Source: CAVXTT01 sp963764685
Lineage (GTDB): Bacteria > Bacteroidota > Ignavibacteria > Ignavibacteriales > Ignavibacteriaceae
Assembly: GCA_963764685.1 (NCBI GenBank)
Contig: CAVXTT010000001.1
Span: 62,001-126,000, forward strand
DNA: 64,000 bases
Reading direction: 5' to 3'
Shown: positions 54,720-64,000 of the stretch, one piece after another
Layout: the number at the start of each line of letters is the position of its first letter
Position numbering within the stretch: position 1 is the stretch's first letter
Notes under the pieces: generated by a model
The model's database searches: none
What the model was told of the DNA's origin: nothing
The model's input: the letters and a program-made list of their open reading frames with translations, nothing else
Translations under genes and position numbers: made by a program

Positions 54720-56105
54720 ATGCCAGCTAATCTTTTACAAACCTGCAATAACACCATCAGGAAAAATAAAATTGAATTTATCGACCTCAAATCGATTGAT
54801 CTCACCGGACGGCTTCATCATATAACACTTCCTGTATATCAATGGTATCCTCGAAAAACTGCTGAAGGAAGGAGTGGGATTTGACGGCTCAAGTTATGGT
54901 TTCAGGAAAGTTGAGAACAGCGATATGATCTTAATTCCTGATCTTGCAACTGCAGTTATTGATCCGTTCCGTGACGCCCCGACGCTAAGCTTTTATTCAC
55001 ACGTTATGTTATCCGATGGAAAGAAGACTCCCTTCTCACAGGACGGGAGATATCTTGCCAAAAAAGCAGAACAGCTCCTTAAGAAAATAACCGGTGCTGA
55101 TAAGTCGTGGTGGGGACCCGAATTCGAGTTTTATATTTTTTCTAATGTTGAATACGATACCCGTACTGCCTCCTCATATTATAAGATTGAACACGCTGAA
55201 GAGTTTTATAAGAAGGCATACCACGCTGCAAATCCTTTTGATGTATATGATGATTTCAGGGACGAGGCCTGCAAGCTGTTAAAGAGGTTCGGAATAAATG
55301 TAAAGTATCATCATCACGAAGTGGGCGAAAGAGGGCAGCAGGAAATTGAGACATATTTTTCTGACCTGCTTACAACTGCTGATAATATTGTCTCTACCAA
55401 GTATGCATTGTTCAATTTTGCCCTTCAGAAAAATCTTTTCATTACATTTATGCCCAAGCCGATGTATCAGCAGGCGGGTAACGGAATGCATCTTCATCTG
55501 TTTGTGACAAAGAACGGAAAGAATTTATTCTATAAAAAAGGGGAATACGGAAATATGAGTCAGACCGGCAGATATTTTATCGGCGGTATGTTAAAGCACG
55601 GACCTGCTCTTTCGGCTTTTACTAATCCGAGCACAAATTCATATAAAAGATTAGTCCCCGGCTACGAAGCGCCTGTTGCTTTAACATATGGCCAGGGGAA
55701 CAGGGCATCCGCAATAAGGATCCCGAAATATGTGTCAAATCCTGATGAAACAAGATTTGAGTACAGACCGCCAGATGCAACAGCAAATCCATATCTTTGT
55801 CTTAATTGCAATGCTGCTTGCCGGGATAGACGGAGTAGTAAATAAAATTGATCCCGTTGAAGAAGGCTTTGGTCCTTACGATAAAAATATTATCGAGGAA
55901 GGCATAAAGGACCACATTAAATTCCTTCCGAGGAATTTAGCAGAGGCACTTGATGCATTAGAAGCTCGATAAGGATTTCCTGAAAAGAGGAGATATTTTT
56001 ACAGAAGAGCTCATTGAACAGTGGGTTAGGATCAAACAGGAAGAAATAATGGCGATCGGTACAATGCCTCATCCGTTTGAGTATAAAATGTACTTTAATT
56101 TCTGA
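54720..56105 (+). CDS. glnA: Type I glutamine synthetase, three frame changes
   Basis: About 460 residues when joined. It makes glutamine from glutamate, ammonia and ATP. The ATG at 54720 gives NKIEFIDLKSIDLTGRLHH. After a change near 54848 the frame continues ILEKLLKEGVGFDGSSYGF. Active-site blocks WWGPEFEFYIF, GNGMHLHLFV and PGYEAPVALTYGQGNRASAIR follow. Further changes near 55803 and 55965 lead to LAGIDGVVNKIDP and KDFLKRGDIFTEELIEQW, ending PHPFEYKMYFNF. All three need removal of one base. No adenylylation tyrosine motif was recognised in the tail region. It is short for adenylylated forms, and closer to the GSI-alpha size. Confidence 0.88.
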
Positions 56106-56298
56106 AATATAAAAACTTACACTACATCCTATTTTGTAAGTAACAATTCAGTAACAAAAGGGGATTGAAATGAATCAAACAGTAAAAAATTTTCTCCTGG
56201 AGTGAAATGATTGATTTTATGGTTTAAGACCTTTGCTTGTCAATGTCTTGAATTGGATTTTCCTATTATCAGCTTCAAAATGTATACTTCTTCTGTTA

Positions 56299-59200
56299 CT
56301 AACGGTCAAATAGACTTACTTTTGTCCGGTATATTGTATTTTCAGAGAGGCTCAGCAAATATCCATCGGCAGTTATATCTAACCCGGTTACATTGGCTGA
56401 CGGCAATCCGGCGCTGAATGAAATCCAGCTTTTTCCATTATCTTCTGATTTGAATACGCCGATTTCAGTCCTTGCATATAATTGCTCATCAGGGCCGGGA
56501 CATACATCGAAAATATATACTTCCTGGCTAACCGGGGAAGATAGAGTATTCCCAGGTTTCCCCTTCATCTGTAGTATGAATTATGTATCGCAATGCCCGT
56601 ATAACATAAATTTCTTTTTCAGAAACTCTGTAGTTAACTATACTCCCGGCCACATCAGCACTGATACCACACCAATATCCCATCTCTTTTTGGAGAAGTC
56701 CTTCATTACAGAATTCCCACTCCACTCCGTCATTAATCAGAACAGGCCAGACCATTACCCTCAAGTGCAGCAAAGAGTTTTCCACCGGCGCCTCTGAACA
56801 AATAATTTACACTGGAGGTGAAGTCATACAGTGCATGCCACGATTTCCCGGTATCCCTGGTGACATAAACCTTTGCGGAATCATAAGAACTATATCCCGA
56901 ATTAACTGCAGCATAGACAGTTCCGCCCGTGTCAGGAAAGAATCTGGTATTATACTCCATGAAGTTTTCCACCTTCTGTACTGTGTCTATTATAATCTTT
57001 GTCCAATCACCGCTGCTCATATCCATTTTATAGCTGTCAGAACCATCCGCCATCCATACACAGTTGTTTACCAGATCAATTTCAATAGCGTCCAATTCTG
57101 AAGATAAATTCATTTCCCGAACCGGGAGGGGGATAAAAGTCCATTTGTTTCCATCCTCTGATCGTGCAAGTGCCTGATAATCATTCCTTATACACCAGGT
57201 TAATCCGTAATAAAGTAATTTATAGACGTGATAGTTCTCGGGAATGTGAATATCCAGTTTTGTCCATACGTCTGTTTCATTCATCTCTTCCGGCAGTTCA
57301 GTAAGTAATTTATCAAGGTGTATTCTGTACAGGTCACATTCGTTTTCCCGTTCGTATTCATCATAATATATTGATGCAAAGAGTAAATTCTCTAGAAGAA
57401 CTGCTGTCCGTACCTCGATATTATCAAATGCAATTGTATGCCAGGTATTACCGTGATAGGGAAGATAACACAAGCCGGCCTGGGTAGCTGCTATAGCATC
57501 GCCCGCAGGTAACAGTACGAGCTTATTAAATTTCTTGGTGCGTAAGCCGTTTGTAATCTCCTGATAGGTTTTCCCCCCGTCCATTGATCTCTTTAAACCT
57601 ATAAAGATATCCCCTTTTTGTGAAATCATAAAATTAGTTTCAGGGTAGTCATATCTATCAACCGTTTTTAGTATTTCCCAGGAGTTACCGTCATCGCGGG
57701 AGGTTATAAGATAAGTTCTGGTACCAACATCGATAACCGCCAGTATTTCTCCTTCGGGTCCGGTACCCAGTGAATGTACCGATATTTCGGGCTGATCTGT
57801 AGTGTCTATAATTTTCCGGTAAGGATCATTTGCAAGCCATGTTTTTCCATTGTCCGGAGTACTGTATACCGAATCCAAAATGATCATTTTCCAGGTATTT
57901 CCATAATCAACTGATCTCCACAGGCCCCCTCCATATGGAACACTTAAAAGTCCCCCGCTAACAGGGATATTTCTATGTTCCGAATACCCTCCCACAATAA
58001 TAATTCCGCTTGGTTTGGTAATGACATTTGTAATATTTGGATCAATGGGGAACTTAATTCCGGTAATCTTTTTTTCGGGCAACGTTACAGAATAAAATCC
58101 ATCAAGCGTGGAATTTATGTATACCAGCAGAGAGTCCATTATGTTGATACTTTTCATATTCGCAATACCAATTACAGGTTCCCAGGCATCTCCGAAGTCA
58201 GTTGACATAAAAGCTCCCGAATACTCAGTACCGGCAAACAGCGTTTTATTTTGAGAGACAGCTAATACTTCTGTCTCATTGAACGAATTAGCAAGTATCC
58301 TCCAGTTGGTTCCTCCATCAACTGACAATACGATCATTTCGGCTGATTCAACACAGTTCCGCCCAAGGGCAATCAAGGTATCCGATGAAATCCTTTTCCA
58401 AGAAATTATTTTCAAACTCCGTTGTAAAGGCTGCCAGGTTTTACCGTAATCTCCGGATTCAAATTCAGTATGTGCATCTTTGCCGGGAACCTGAGCTTAT
58501 TATCATGAGTAGCACGCAGTAACCAGATATCTCCTTCAGGGGATTTTACCTGTTCCCAGTTTTTACCTTCATCGAATGATGAATAACAGTTACCTGGACT
58601 TGATACAAAGATGATTTCTTTACCGTTAAAAATCAGCTCGGGATTTATAGACCTGCCCATGAGAGGAAGTTTTACCAAATTCCAGGTATTACCGTTATCC
58701 TCTGATTTGACATAACTGACAGAATCCACGCATAAGTATATGTCCCCCTCTTCATCATCATAGGTTTTTGTCCAGATTGGTTTATTCACCTGTTCCGGTA
58801 TATAGGTAATTTTATTCCAGCTGATTCCCCTGTCTGAAGAAGAATAAAGGATCCCGGGGAAGGCAAGCGTATAAAGATAATGTTGGGATGTATAAATCAG
58901 GAACTGGAAATTTGAATCAGGTACCCCGGTCTTAATCCAGGTCATTCCTATGTCGGGGGAGCGGTAAACACCCTCTTCAGTCCCGGCAATGATCATATTA
59001 TCCGCATAAGCCAGTCTGTTGATTTTCTTTCCGGGGGAGCTGAGAAATTCCCATTTGCCGTCAAAGTTACTGCATCTCCATATCCCCTTTGAAGTAGCAA
59101 GGAGAATGATCTTTCCGTCATCTGAGGCGCAATAGGTAATTACCCTCCCTAACGGGGAACTTATGTTAGTCCACCCTTCCTGACCAAAGGATATATTCGT

Positions 59201-59305
59201 TAAAGCAGATAACAGGAATATTGTAAAAAGAAATATAAATTTATTCTTATTGTTCTTTATGCGGATGTTAGAAAGGTGAATAACTCTAAGCGCAAAATTT
59301 TTCAT
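56299..59305 (-). CDS. Large secreted Asp-box (BNR/YCF48-like) propeller protein, three frame changes
   Basis: About 1000 residues when joined. The start at 59305 (MKNFALRVIHLSNIRI) is preferred because GGAG precedes it. An earlier in-frame ATG lies at 59344. The signal peptide ends near ISFGQ. About a dozen Asp-box motifs (SxDxGxxW) follow, for example SSDRGISW, KSEDNGNTW, SVDGGTNW, RSVDYGNTW and KSEDNGKSW, which indicates one or more sialidase/sortilin-type beta-propellers. Frame changes lie near 58498, 56748 and 56548, and the propeller text continues across each. No type IX sorting domain is found at the end (TKVSLFDR), unlike its secreted neighbours. The ligand is unknown. Confidence 0.8.
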
Positions 59306-59376
59306 GACAGCTCCCGATAATTTTCCGTAACAGAAAAATGCCAAGGTTAATTAAAACATTATTTTATGTAAAATCA

Positions 59377-59407
59377 AATATTAAAAAAGCCCGCTGATCG
59401 AAGCGGG
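59377..59407 (-). terminator. Rho-independent terminator
   Basis: On the minus strand AGCCCGCT-tcga-TCAGCGGGCT is followed by TTTTTT. It lies about 160 bp beyond the GT2 gene stop and ends the glycan cluster before the Asp-box protein gene. Confidence 0.88.
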
Positions 59408-59558
59408 CTGTGCTGCGGTTGTTACAATTGAACCGGGGGAAGTGAGTGAAGTTCGCAGCCATCCTGCTCACTTCTTTTATGCACTTACAGAAGGTAAACT
59501 TTTAGTGCAATATACAGATGGAAAAGAAGAGACTTATGATTTTCCAATCCCATTTTGA
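59385..59558 (+). pseudogene. Cupin-domain remnant without start codon
   Basis: The open plus-strand frame reads VVTIEPGEVSEVRSHPAHFF and then YALTEGKLLVQYTDGKEETY before TGA at 59556. The PGE...HSHPxH...YxLxxGKL pattern is that of a cupin barrel's first half, here about 50 residues out of the roughly 100 expected. There is no in-frame ATG, GTG or TTG, and its upstream end coincides with the minus-strand terminator. It is probably a decayed fragment, though a short exported or partial gene cannot be excluded. Confidence 0.4.
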
Positions 59559-59564
59559 AATAGA

Positions 59565-60290
59565 TTAATCAAACAATCCGTATTTCGCTATATAGTAAAA
59601 AGCCTTCACGCCATCCTTCCAGCTGATCTTTTTACCCTCGTGATATGTTCTGCCGTAATATGATATTCCTACCTCGTATATTCTAACCCCTTTGACCCTT
59701 GATATTTTAGCAGTAACCTCCGGTTCAAATCCGAATCTTTGTTCGCAGAGCTTTAATTTCTTAATTATGTCAGAACGGAAAAGCTTATAGCCGGTCTCCA
59801 TATCGGTGAGGTTAAGATTGTTGAACATATTAGAAAAGAAAGTAAGCAGCTTGTTACCTGTTGAATGCCAGAAGAAAAGAATACGATGTGCACCTCCCCC
59901 GAGGAATCTTGACCCGAATACCACGTCTGCAAACCCGTTAACTACAGGCTTCAGAAGAAGATTGTATTCTTCAGGATCATACTCCAGATCTGCATCCTGT
60001 ACAATCATATAATCCCCGGAGGCTTCTTTTATGCCGGTATGTATAGCTGCCCCTTTTCCCTTATTTACGGTATGTTCAAAGTACCTGATATTAGTTGAGG
60101 GATTTTTTTTAATGAAGCAGTTAATCTCTAATGCTGTTTCATCGGTTGAACAATCATTAATAACAATGATTTCTTTCTCAATATTCCCAATCAGCTTAAC
60201 TGCAGCTACCCGTTTAAGTATATCTGCAATTGTTTTCCCCTCATTGTAAACGGGAATAATAATACTGAGCGAATTTATTTTATCAACCAT
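59565..60290 (-). CDS. GT2 glycosyltransferase, dolichyl-phosphate-mannose-synthase-like
   Basis: 241 residues with a GT-A fold: SIIIPVYNEGKTIADIL, VINDCSTDETALEI, the metal-binding VQDADLEYDPEEY and GSRFLGGGAHRI, then TGYKLFRSD. This matches the DPM1/GtrB-type enzymes that load a sugar onto a polyprenyl phosphate. The product would feed a membrane GT-C transferase, and one is encoded 0.7 kb upstream. There is no C-terminal membrane domain. It lies 12 bp after the methyltransferase gene. Confidence 0.92.
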   Translation of the reverse strand: MVDKINSLSIIIPVYNEGKTIADILKRVAAVKLIGNIEKEIIVINDCSTDETALEINCFIKKNPSTNIRYFEHTVNKGKGAAIHTGIKEASGDYMIVQDADLEYDPEEYNLLLKPVVNGFADVVFGSRFLGGGAHRILFFWHSTGNKLLTFFSNMFNNLNLTDMETGYKLFRSDIIKKLKLCEQRFGFEPEVTAKISRVKGVRIYEVGISYYGRTYHEGKKISWKDGVKAFYYIAKYGLFD

Positions 60291-60302
60291 ATTTCATTCC
60301 AT

Positions 60303-61001
60303 TTATTCAACTTCTTTAATTTTACTTGCCACACATATCAGGGATGCTCCGAACGGCACACCGAACCACTCAATAATTTTAAATAACGGTATTAGTTTCT
60401 CAAATGCCTGTATGGAAGTTTTGGATAAAGTTTTTTCCTTCAGGATCTTTCCTCTTACAAACCATCCTATGCCTCCCGGTAAATTAAAATAGAACATCTT
60501 CTTAACCGTGAAACCTCCCGACTCCACTACCCCGGCAAGTTTTTTTTTAGTGTATCTCCTGAAATGTCCAAGCAGTTCATCGAGTTTTGAGTACAATATA
60601 TTTGAATAAGGAACAAGGAGAATAAGTGTTCCCCCCGGAATAAGACTCTTGTTCATATTCCTGACTGCACTATAATGATCTTCAATATGTTCAAGTACAT
60701 TCAGACAAACTATGGTGTCAATATTATCAACTATATTAGCCTTGCTTTGGGAAATATCTAAATGAGAAGGTATAATCCTTTTATTGTCTCTGAATTTATC
60801 TTTTAAGATAGCTACATATTCTTCCGAATAATCAGTAGCATAAATTTTTTGTGCTTTTATATTGGCGGTCAGGTTTCCGATGCCTGAACCAATTTCCAGC
60901 ACATTTGTGCCTATATAGGTTTCGATCTTTGAATACATCCATTCATTAAATCCTTTAGCCTCATTTAACAGTTCAAGTGTTAAATACCCGGTTTCATCCA
61001 T
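60303..61001 (-). CDS. Class I SAM-dependent methyltransferase
   Basis: 232 residues. The SAM-binding motif I is NVLEIGSGIGNLTANI, followed by an acidic ribose-binding region (YATDYSEEYVAIL), the motif IV area IVCLNVLEHIEDHYSAV and RHFRRYTKKKL-like text near residue 145 (HFRRYTKKKLAGVVESGGF). The family methylates small molecules or glycans. The position between two glycosyltransferase genes suggests modification of a glycan or lipid-linked sugar, but the substrate cannot be read. Confidence 0.9.
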   Translation of the reverse strand: MDETGYLTLELLNEAKGFNEWMYSKIETYIGTNVLEIGSGIGNLTANIKAQKIYATDYSEEYVAILKDKFRDNKRIIPSHLDISQSKANIVDNIDTIVCLNVLEHIEDHYSAVRNMNKSLIPGGTLILLVPYSNILYSKLDELLGHFRRYTKKKLAGVVESGGFTVKKMFYFNLPGGIGWFVRGKILKEKTLSKTSIQAFEKLIPLFKIIEWFGVPFGASLICVASKIKEVE

Positions 61002-61015
61002 CAGATCTTATTCCT

Positions 61016-63139
61016 TTAATTCTTTGCTCCGTTTCTTAACGAGAATAATCCCCAGCCTGAAAGCTCTTCAGAGGGTATAATCCTGATAAAAAGATCCGTA
61101 TGCTCCATACACCATTTGTACTCAACTGATTCCGGAAGCAGGCACAGCAGCAGATCGATATTATTCTTCTTCAGCCTGCTGTACCAGAGGTTGAAATCCG
61201 AATTATATTCAAGCTCGCCGTTGGTTCTGTATGTTTTAATTTCCTTACTCTTTGCCGGAGAGATATAAATTAGTTCATTCTGCAGATGTTTCCCATAAAA
61301 GAAATAAATAAACCAGTTATCAAGATTTTGAGTTGGACCTGCGGTAACTGCTATGCGGTAATTCTTAAATTTAGAGTCTGTAAATTTAGCCGCCCCTGCC
61401 CAGTACCTTGGTGTTTCGTGAAGCACTACGCTTTTAGGAAGCATTGCATATCGAAATGAATACCTGGAAAGGTAAAGCAGGTTTGCGGTGAAGAGAAAGA
61501 ATATGACATATAAAATATATACAGGTTTTAATTAAATATTCTGAAGGTAAATTGTTTAACTACTGCATTAAAATAGAGGAATATAAGCAGTATCAGTCCA
61601 AAGAAAAGTAGAATAAGAAACTCCGCCTTCGCCCAGCCATAGAACATCCCGTTAACGATCTGGATGAATGACATAATTATAATCAGAAAGAAAATATACT
61701 CTCCGGTCTTTTTATACCTGCTGATCTCTGCTGAAGCAAACGCTGAAAGAGCTATTACGGCCGGGAAAAGGAATCTTGCCGAGAATGATGTTGAAAGTCT
61801 TATTACCTTAAAATCCCCGGAATAAAAAACAGCAAAGACCATAAGAGCAAATCCTATGTAAAATAATGACGTATATTTCTTTTGCAGGACTTCCCTTATG
61901 AGGTAATTAAATCCGAAAACAATTAAAAGCAGGGATACAATACTAAGGTGAGTTCTTAATGAACGGGGATCAAAAAAAGTTATATAGATAACCCTTAACT
62001 CATCAAAGAACCCTGAAGCATTAATCCTGGGTCTTTCTTTATACCACTGAAGCACAGAATCCCAGTTCCCTAATTTTATTCCGAAGATCTGGACCGGAGT
62101 CGAAAATAAATATCCTGTATTGTTATAAGTCTGAATAAGCCACGGGAGAATAAGAAGAAATGAAGAGAGACCTATTAATAATAAGTTGAGCAGATATTTA
62201 TTCCTGTATTCCTTTCTAAGGAATGCTAAAATAAAGAAAGCAAAGAGGGAGAATAAAAAAACAGGCAGAACGGTTATCTTCACATTAGCAGCCAGGGCAA
62301 ATGCAGTAATGGAAAATGCCATATATAAAATTCTTTTCTGAGACAGATACATTGAAAAGAAAAATATTCCTGTGGTAAAAAAGAGCCAGAGGGCAAGCTC
62401 AACGTATCCGCTGCCCACACTCAGCCATACCACGGGGATACACATTACGGCAATTGCTGTTATTAATGATCTGTTTGAGTTATTAAAGAGAGAAGAAAGA
62501 ATATATACAGTAACCCCCAGCAGCACCCAGAATACTCCATCTATAAGTCCGGCAGCAAAATCTGAACGAAATATAAGCATACTCCAGGAAGTGAATATCT
62601 CCCCGCCTCCAAAAATATTATTGGCGTAAGAAGGTCCCCCCGGTGCATTTAGAAAATTTATTAAGGAGCCCGACTTGCTCCACACAGCTGCTTTAGGTGC
62701 GTGATATGTTATGGTATCCCACCCTAACGGAGGAAGTACCGCCGTCCGGTAAAAGATCAGAGCAAAGGCAAGCACAAAGAGAGGGAAGAAATATTTGGTT
62801 ATTCCAGCCAGGCTGCCGATGAATAATGCCGGTAGTTCAGTTATTCTGGCTCTAAGTCTATATAGAAAAGTCTCTTAAGGTTAATTTAAATAATAATCTT
62901 AGTGACAATAGAAGTAAAAAGCTTACAATTAAAACCACCCAAAGTTTAAAAGCACCTGACATTGTCAGGATAAAAAAGACTACAGTTGCCAGCCATAAAA
63001 TAAAAACCACTAAAGCTGCGAGCCATGTTTTAAGATCAGGGAAATTAAGAATAGGTAAGGACTCGAAAATGTATACCGCCGTCAGCAATAGATATCCGCT
63101 AATAAATATGCTGAGTGTAAAGAGCAGGTATTCAGACAT
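61016..63139 (-). CDS. Membrane GT-C (GT39/ArnT-like) glycosyltransferase, two frame changes
   Basis: About 707 residues when joined. About 12 membrane helices cover residues 1-510. A first extracytoplasmic loop has the GT39-type aspartate motif GWDTITYHAPKAAVW, and a soluble C-terminal domain of about 140 residues follows. Frame changes lie near 62877, where the joining frame reads ETFLYRLRARITELPALFI, and near 61526, where it reads KPVYILYVIFFLFTANLLYL. Without these the locus would look like three small genes. GT-C enzymes transfer sugars from polyprenyl-phosphate donors to lipids or proteins at the periplasmic face. The GT2 protein downstream could make the donor. Confidence 0.75.
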
Positions 63140-63462
63140 TACATTAATAATTATAACCCTCTCCGCGGTTATATAAAGAAAAATTTATGTGGCGAATCTG
63201 AATAAAATAACAAATTTACCCGAGGAAGCAATAAATTCCCTGATTCTATTGAAGTTCTCATTTAACACATAAATTTACTAAATACCATCAGGAGCGTCTC
63301 TGGAGCGTGTCTGCAGCGTCTTTTTCATGCTCCGGAGTCGCTTGAGAGATGCCCGTTAGTCGCTTGTTTTACGCTTCTGTTGTTATTTATCAGTTATTTG
63401 CTTTAATTGTTGTTGGAAAAGGCAGAATAAGACGGTTAATAAATCATTAATAGTTTGTTCTA
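63140..63462. other. Intergenic stretch with one repeat element
   Basis: The divergent gap holds the 79-bp element at 63287-63365 and otherwise AT-rich sequence. No clear promoter boxes were recognised. Confidence 0.6.
63287..63365 (+). repeat. 79-bp GGAGCGT element, copy 2
   Basis: It begins ATCAGGAGCGTCTCTGGAGC and contains 11-bp units ggagcgtctct, ggagcgtgtct and gcagcgtcttt. GCTCCGGAGTCGCTTGAGAG and ATGCCCGTTAGTCGCTT follow. It is the inverted counterpart of 19932-20009. Confidence 0.8.
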
Positions 63463-64000
63463 ATGAAAAACCAATACTTTGCAGATATAAATGATTACCG
63501 GAAGTACGGCATTCTGAAATCCTTCTGTGATTTAAAGATTTTCGTCTGCTGGATGCTCACTAAAAACGATGGCAGGACTGATGGTAACTTCATTAAATAT
63601 ATAAGCAGGCAGAGCACTTACAGACAATTTGACCCATTACTTTTTGATGCGTTGGATCTGTCTATAAGTTCTGGAAATCGTAACACTCAATTTTGTGAAA
63701 AGCAATTGCTGATACCCGGGGCAGGTTATTATAATACCGTTTTAACCGATTCACTTATTGAGAGACAAACTTATTTCTCATTTTTATTTGATGCAATAAA
63801 GCAGTATCAGCTTGTTTTTCTTGATCCTGACAATGGCCTGGAGGTTAAATCCGTAAGAAAGGGCAGCAAGGACTCTTCAAAATATATTTATTATGATGAA
63901 GTGGATAGTATTTATAAACAGGGATGTTCTCTTTTAATTTATCAGCATTTTATAAGAGAAAACAGAGCGCACTTTATAAAAAGGATTTCGAGTATGCTTA
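63463..64000 (+). CDS. Conserved-looking hypothetical protein, partial at window end
   Basis: The frame is open from the ATG at 63463 to the window edge (179 codons) without a stop. It starts KNQYFADINDYRKYGILKSF and contains FVCWMLTKNDGRTDG, GYYNTVLTDSLIERQTYFSF, a LVFLDPDNGLEVKS motif (about residue 125) and SLLIYQHFIRENRAHFI. The text recalls a family of uncharacterised proteins often seen near mobile or defence genes (recollection only). No function is assigned. It is preceded by the repeat element and divergent from the glycan cluster. Confidence 0.75.
   Translation, partial: MKNQYFADINDYRKYGILKSFCDLKIFVCWMLTKNDGRTDGNFIKYISRQSTYRQFDPLLFDALDLSISSGNRNTQFCEKQLLIPGAGYYNTVLTDSLIERQTYFSFLFDAIKQYQLVFLDPDNGLEVKSVRKGSKDSSKYIYYDEVDSIYKQGCSLLIYQHFIRENRAHFIKRISSML

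Noticed and set aside
59712..59735. ggttcaaatcc text resembling a tRNA T-arm
   Set aside because: It lies within the coding frame of the GT2 gene, and no acceptor or anticodon stems can be formed around it.
61016..63139. Three separate small genes in the GT-C locus
   Set aside because: The joining frames supply continuous membrane-protein sequence across both breaks, so one gene with two frame errors fits better.

Overview
The window looks like a chromosomal segment of a free-living, Gram-negative member of the Bacteroidota/Chlorobiota group, most likely an Ignavibacteria-type lineage. This is inferred from four secreted proteins ending in the type IX secretion sorting domain with its NYPNPFNP signature, a GWxTD-domain protein, outer-membrane genes (BamA/TamA-like, LptE-like, Mla-type lipid transport) and AT-rich DNA with weak or variable ribosome binding sites. 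No rRNA, tRNA, CRISPR array, prophage or transposase gene was recognised.

Layout. 0-5 kb: a GT4 glycosyltransferase, two unknown membrane/secreted proteins and a NarL-type two-component pair. 5.1-12.5 kb (+): ADP-forming acyl-CoA synthetase, lysA, LD-carboxypeptidase, a lipoprotein and priA in a tightly packed operon. 12.6-15.4 kb (-): uvrA. 15.6-16.9 kb: a secreted W-rich repeat protein. 17-19.6 kb (-): mlaE-mlaF-mlaD. 20.1-21.2 kb (-): rnhB-yraN. 21.5-29.5 kb: a small secreted protein, then (-) CPBP protease, zinc-ribbon DUF2007 protein, cdsA, rimO, GWxTD protein, PfkB kinase and a BamA/TamA-like barrel. 29.5-30.8 kb: a gene-free island full of palindromic and short-period repeats. 30.8-40.9 kb (-): envelope and housekeeping genes (sugar transferase, miaB, SPOR protein, MBL hydrolase, sigma54 activator, LptE-like, GT2, TPR, 3-methyladenine glycosylase, GT9, DUF3108). 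41-47.3 kb: three type IX substrates. 47.6-53 kb (-): TPR, Ku, ispH, DUF5916 barrel. 53.4-56.1 kb (+): eno and glnA. 56.3-63.1 kb (-): a large Asp-box protein and a glycan cluster (GT2, methyltransferase, GT-C membrane transferase). The window ends inside an unassigned gene.

Two general features stand out. First, at least ten genes, several of them essential-type housekeeping genes (uvrA, rimO, ispH, eno, glnA), are interrupted by about 19 single-base frame changes. About 16 are repaired by removing one base and about 3 by adding one. This pattern points to assembly or sequencing error rather than decay, so these loci are annotated as single genes. Second, the intergenic DNA holds a layered repeat system. 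It has a modular element of about 280 bp built from three hairpins (two full copies in opposite orientation and one rearranged copy), a 33-bp ATTGC palindrome, an inverted pair of 78-79-bp elements 43 kb apart, and degenerate arrays with strict 8-bp or 7-bp periods. These repeats are the least explained material in the window. An 11-bp tandem array upstream of the acyl-CoA synthetase is the best candidate regulatory site.
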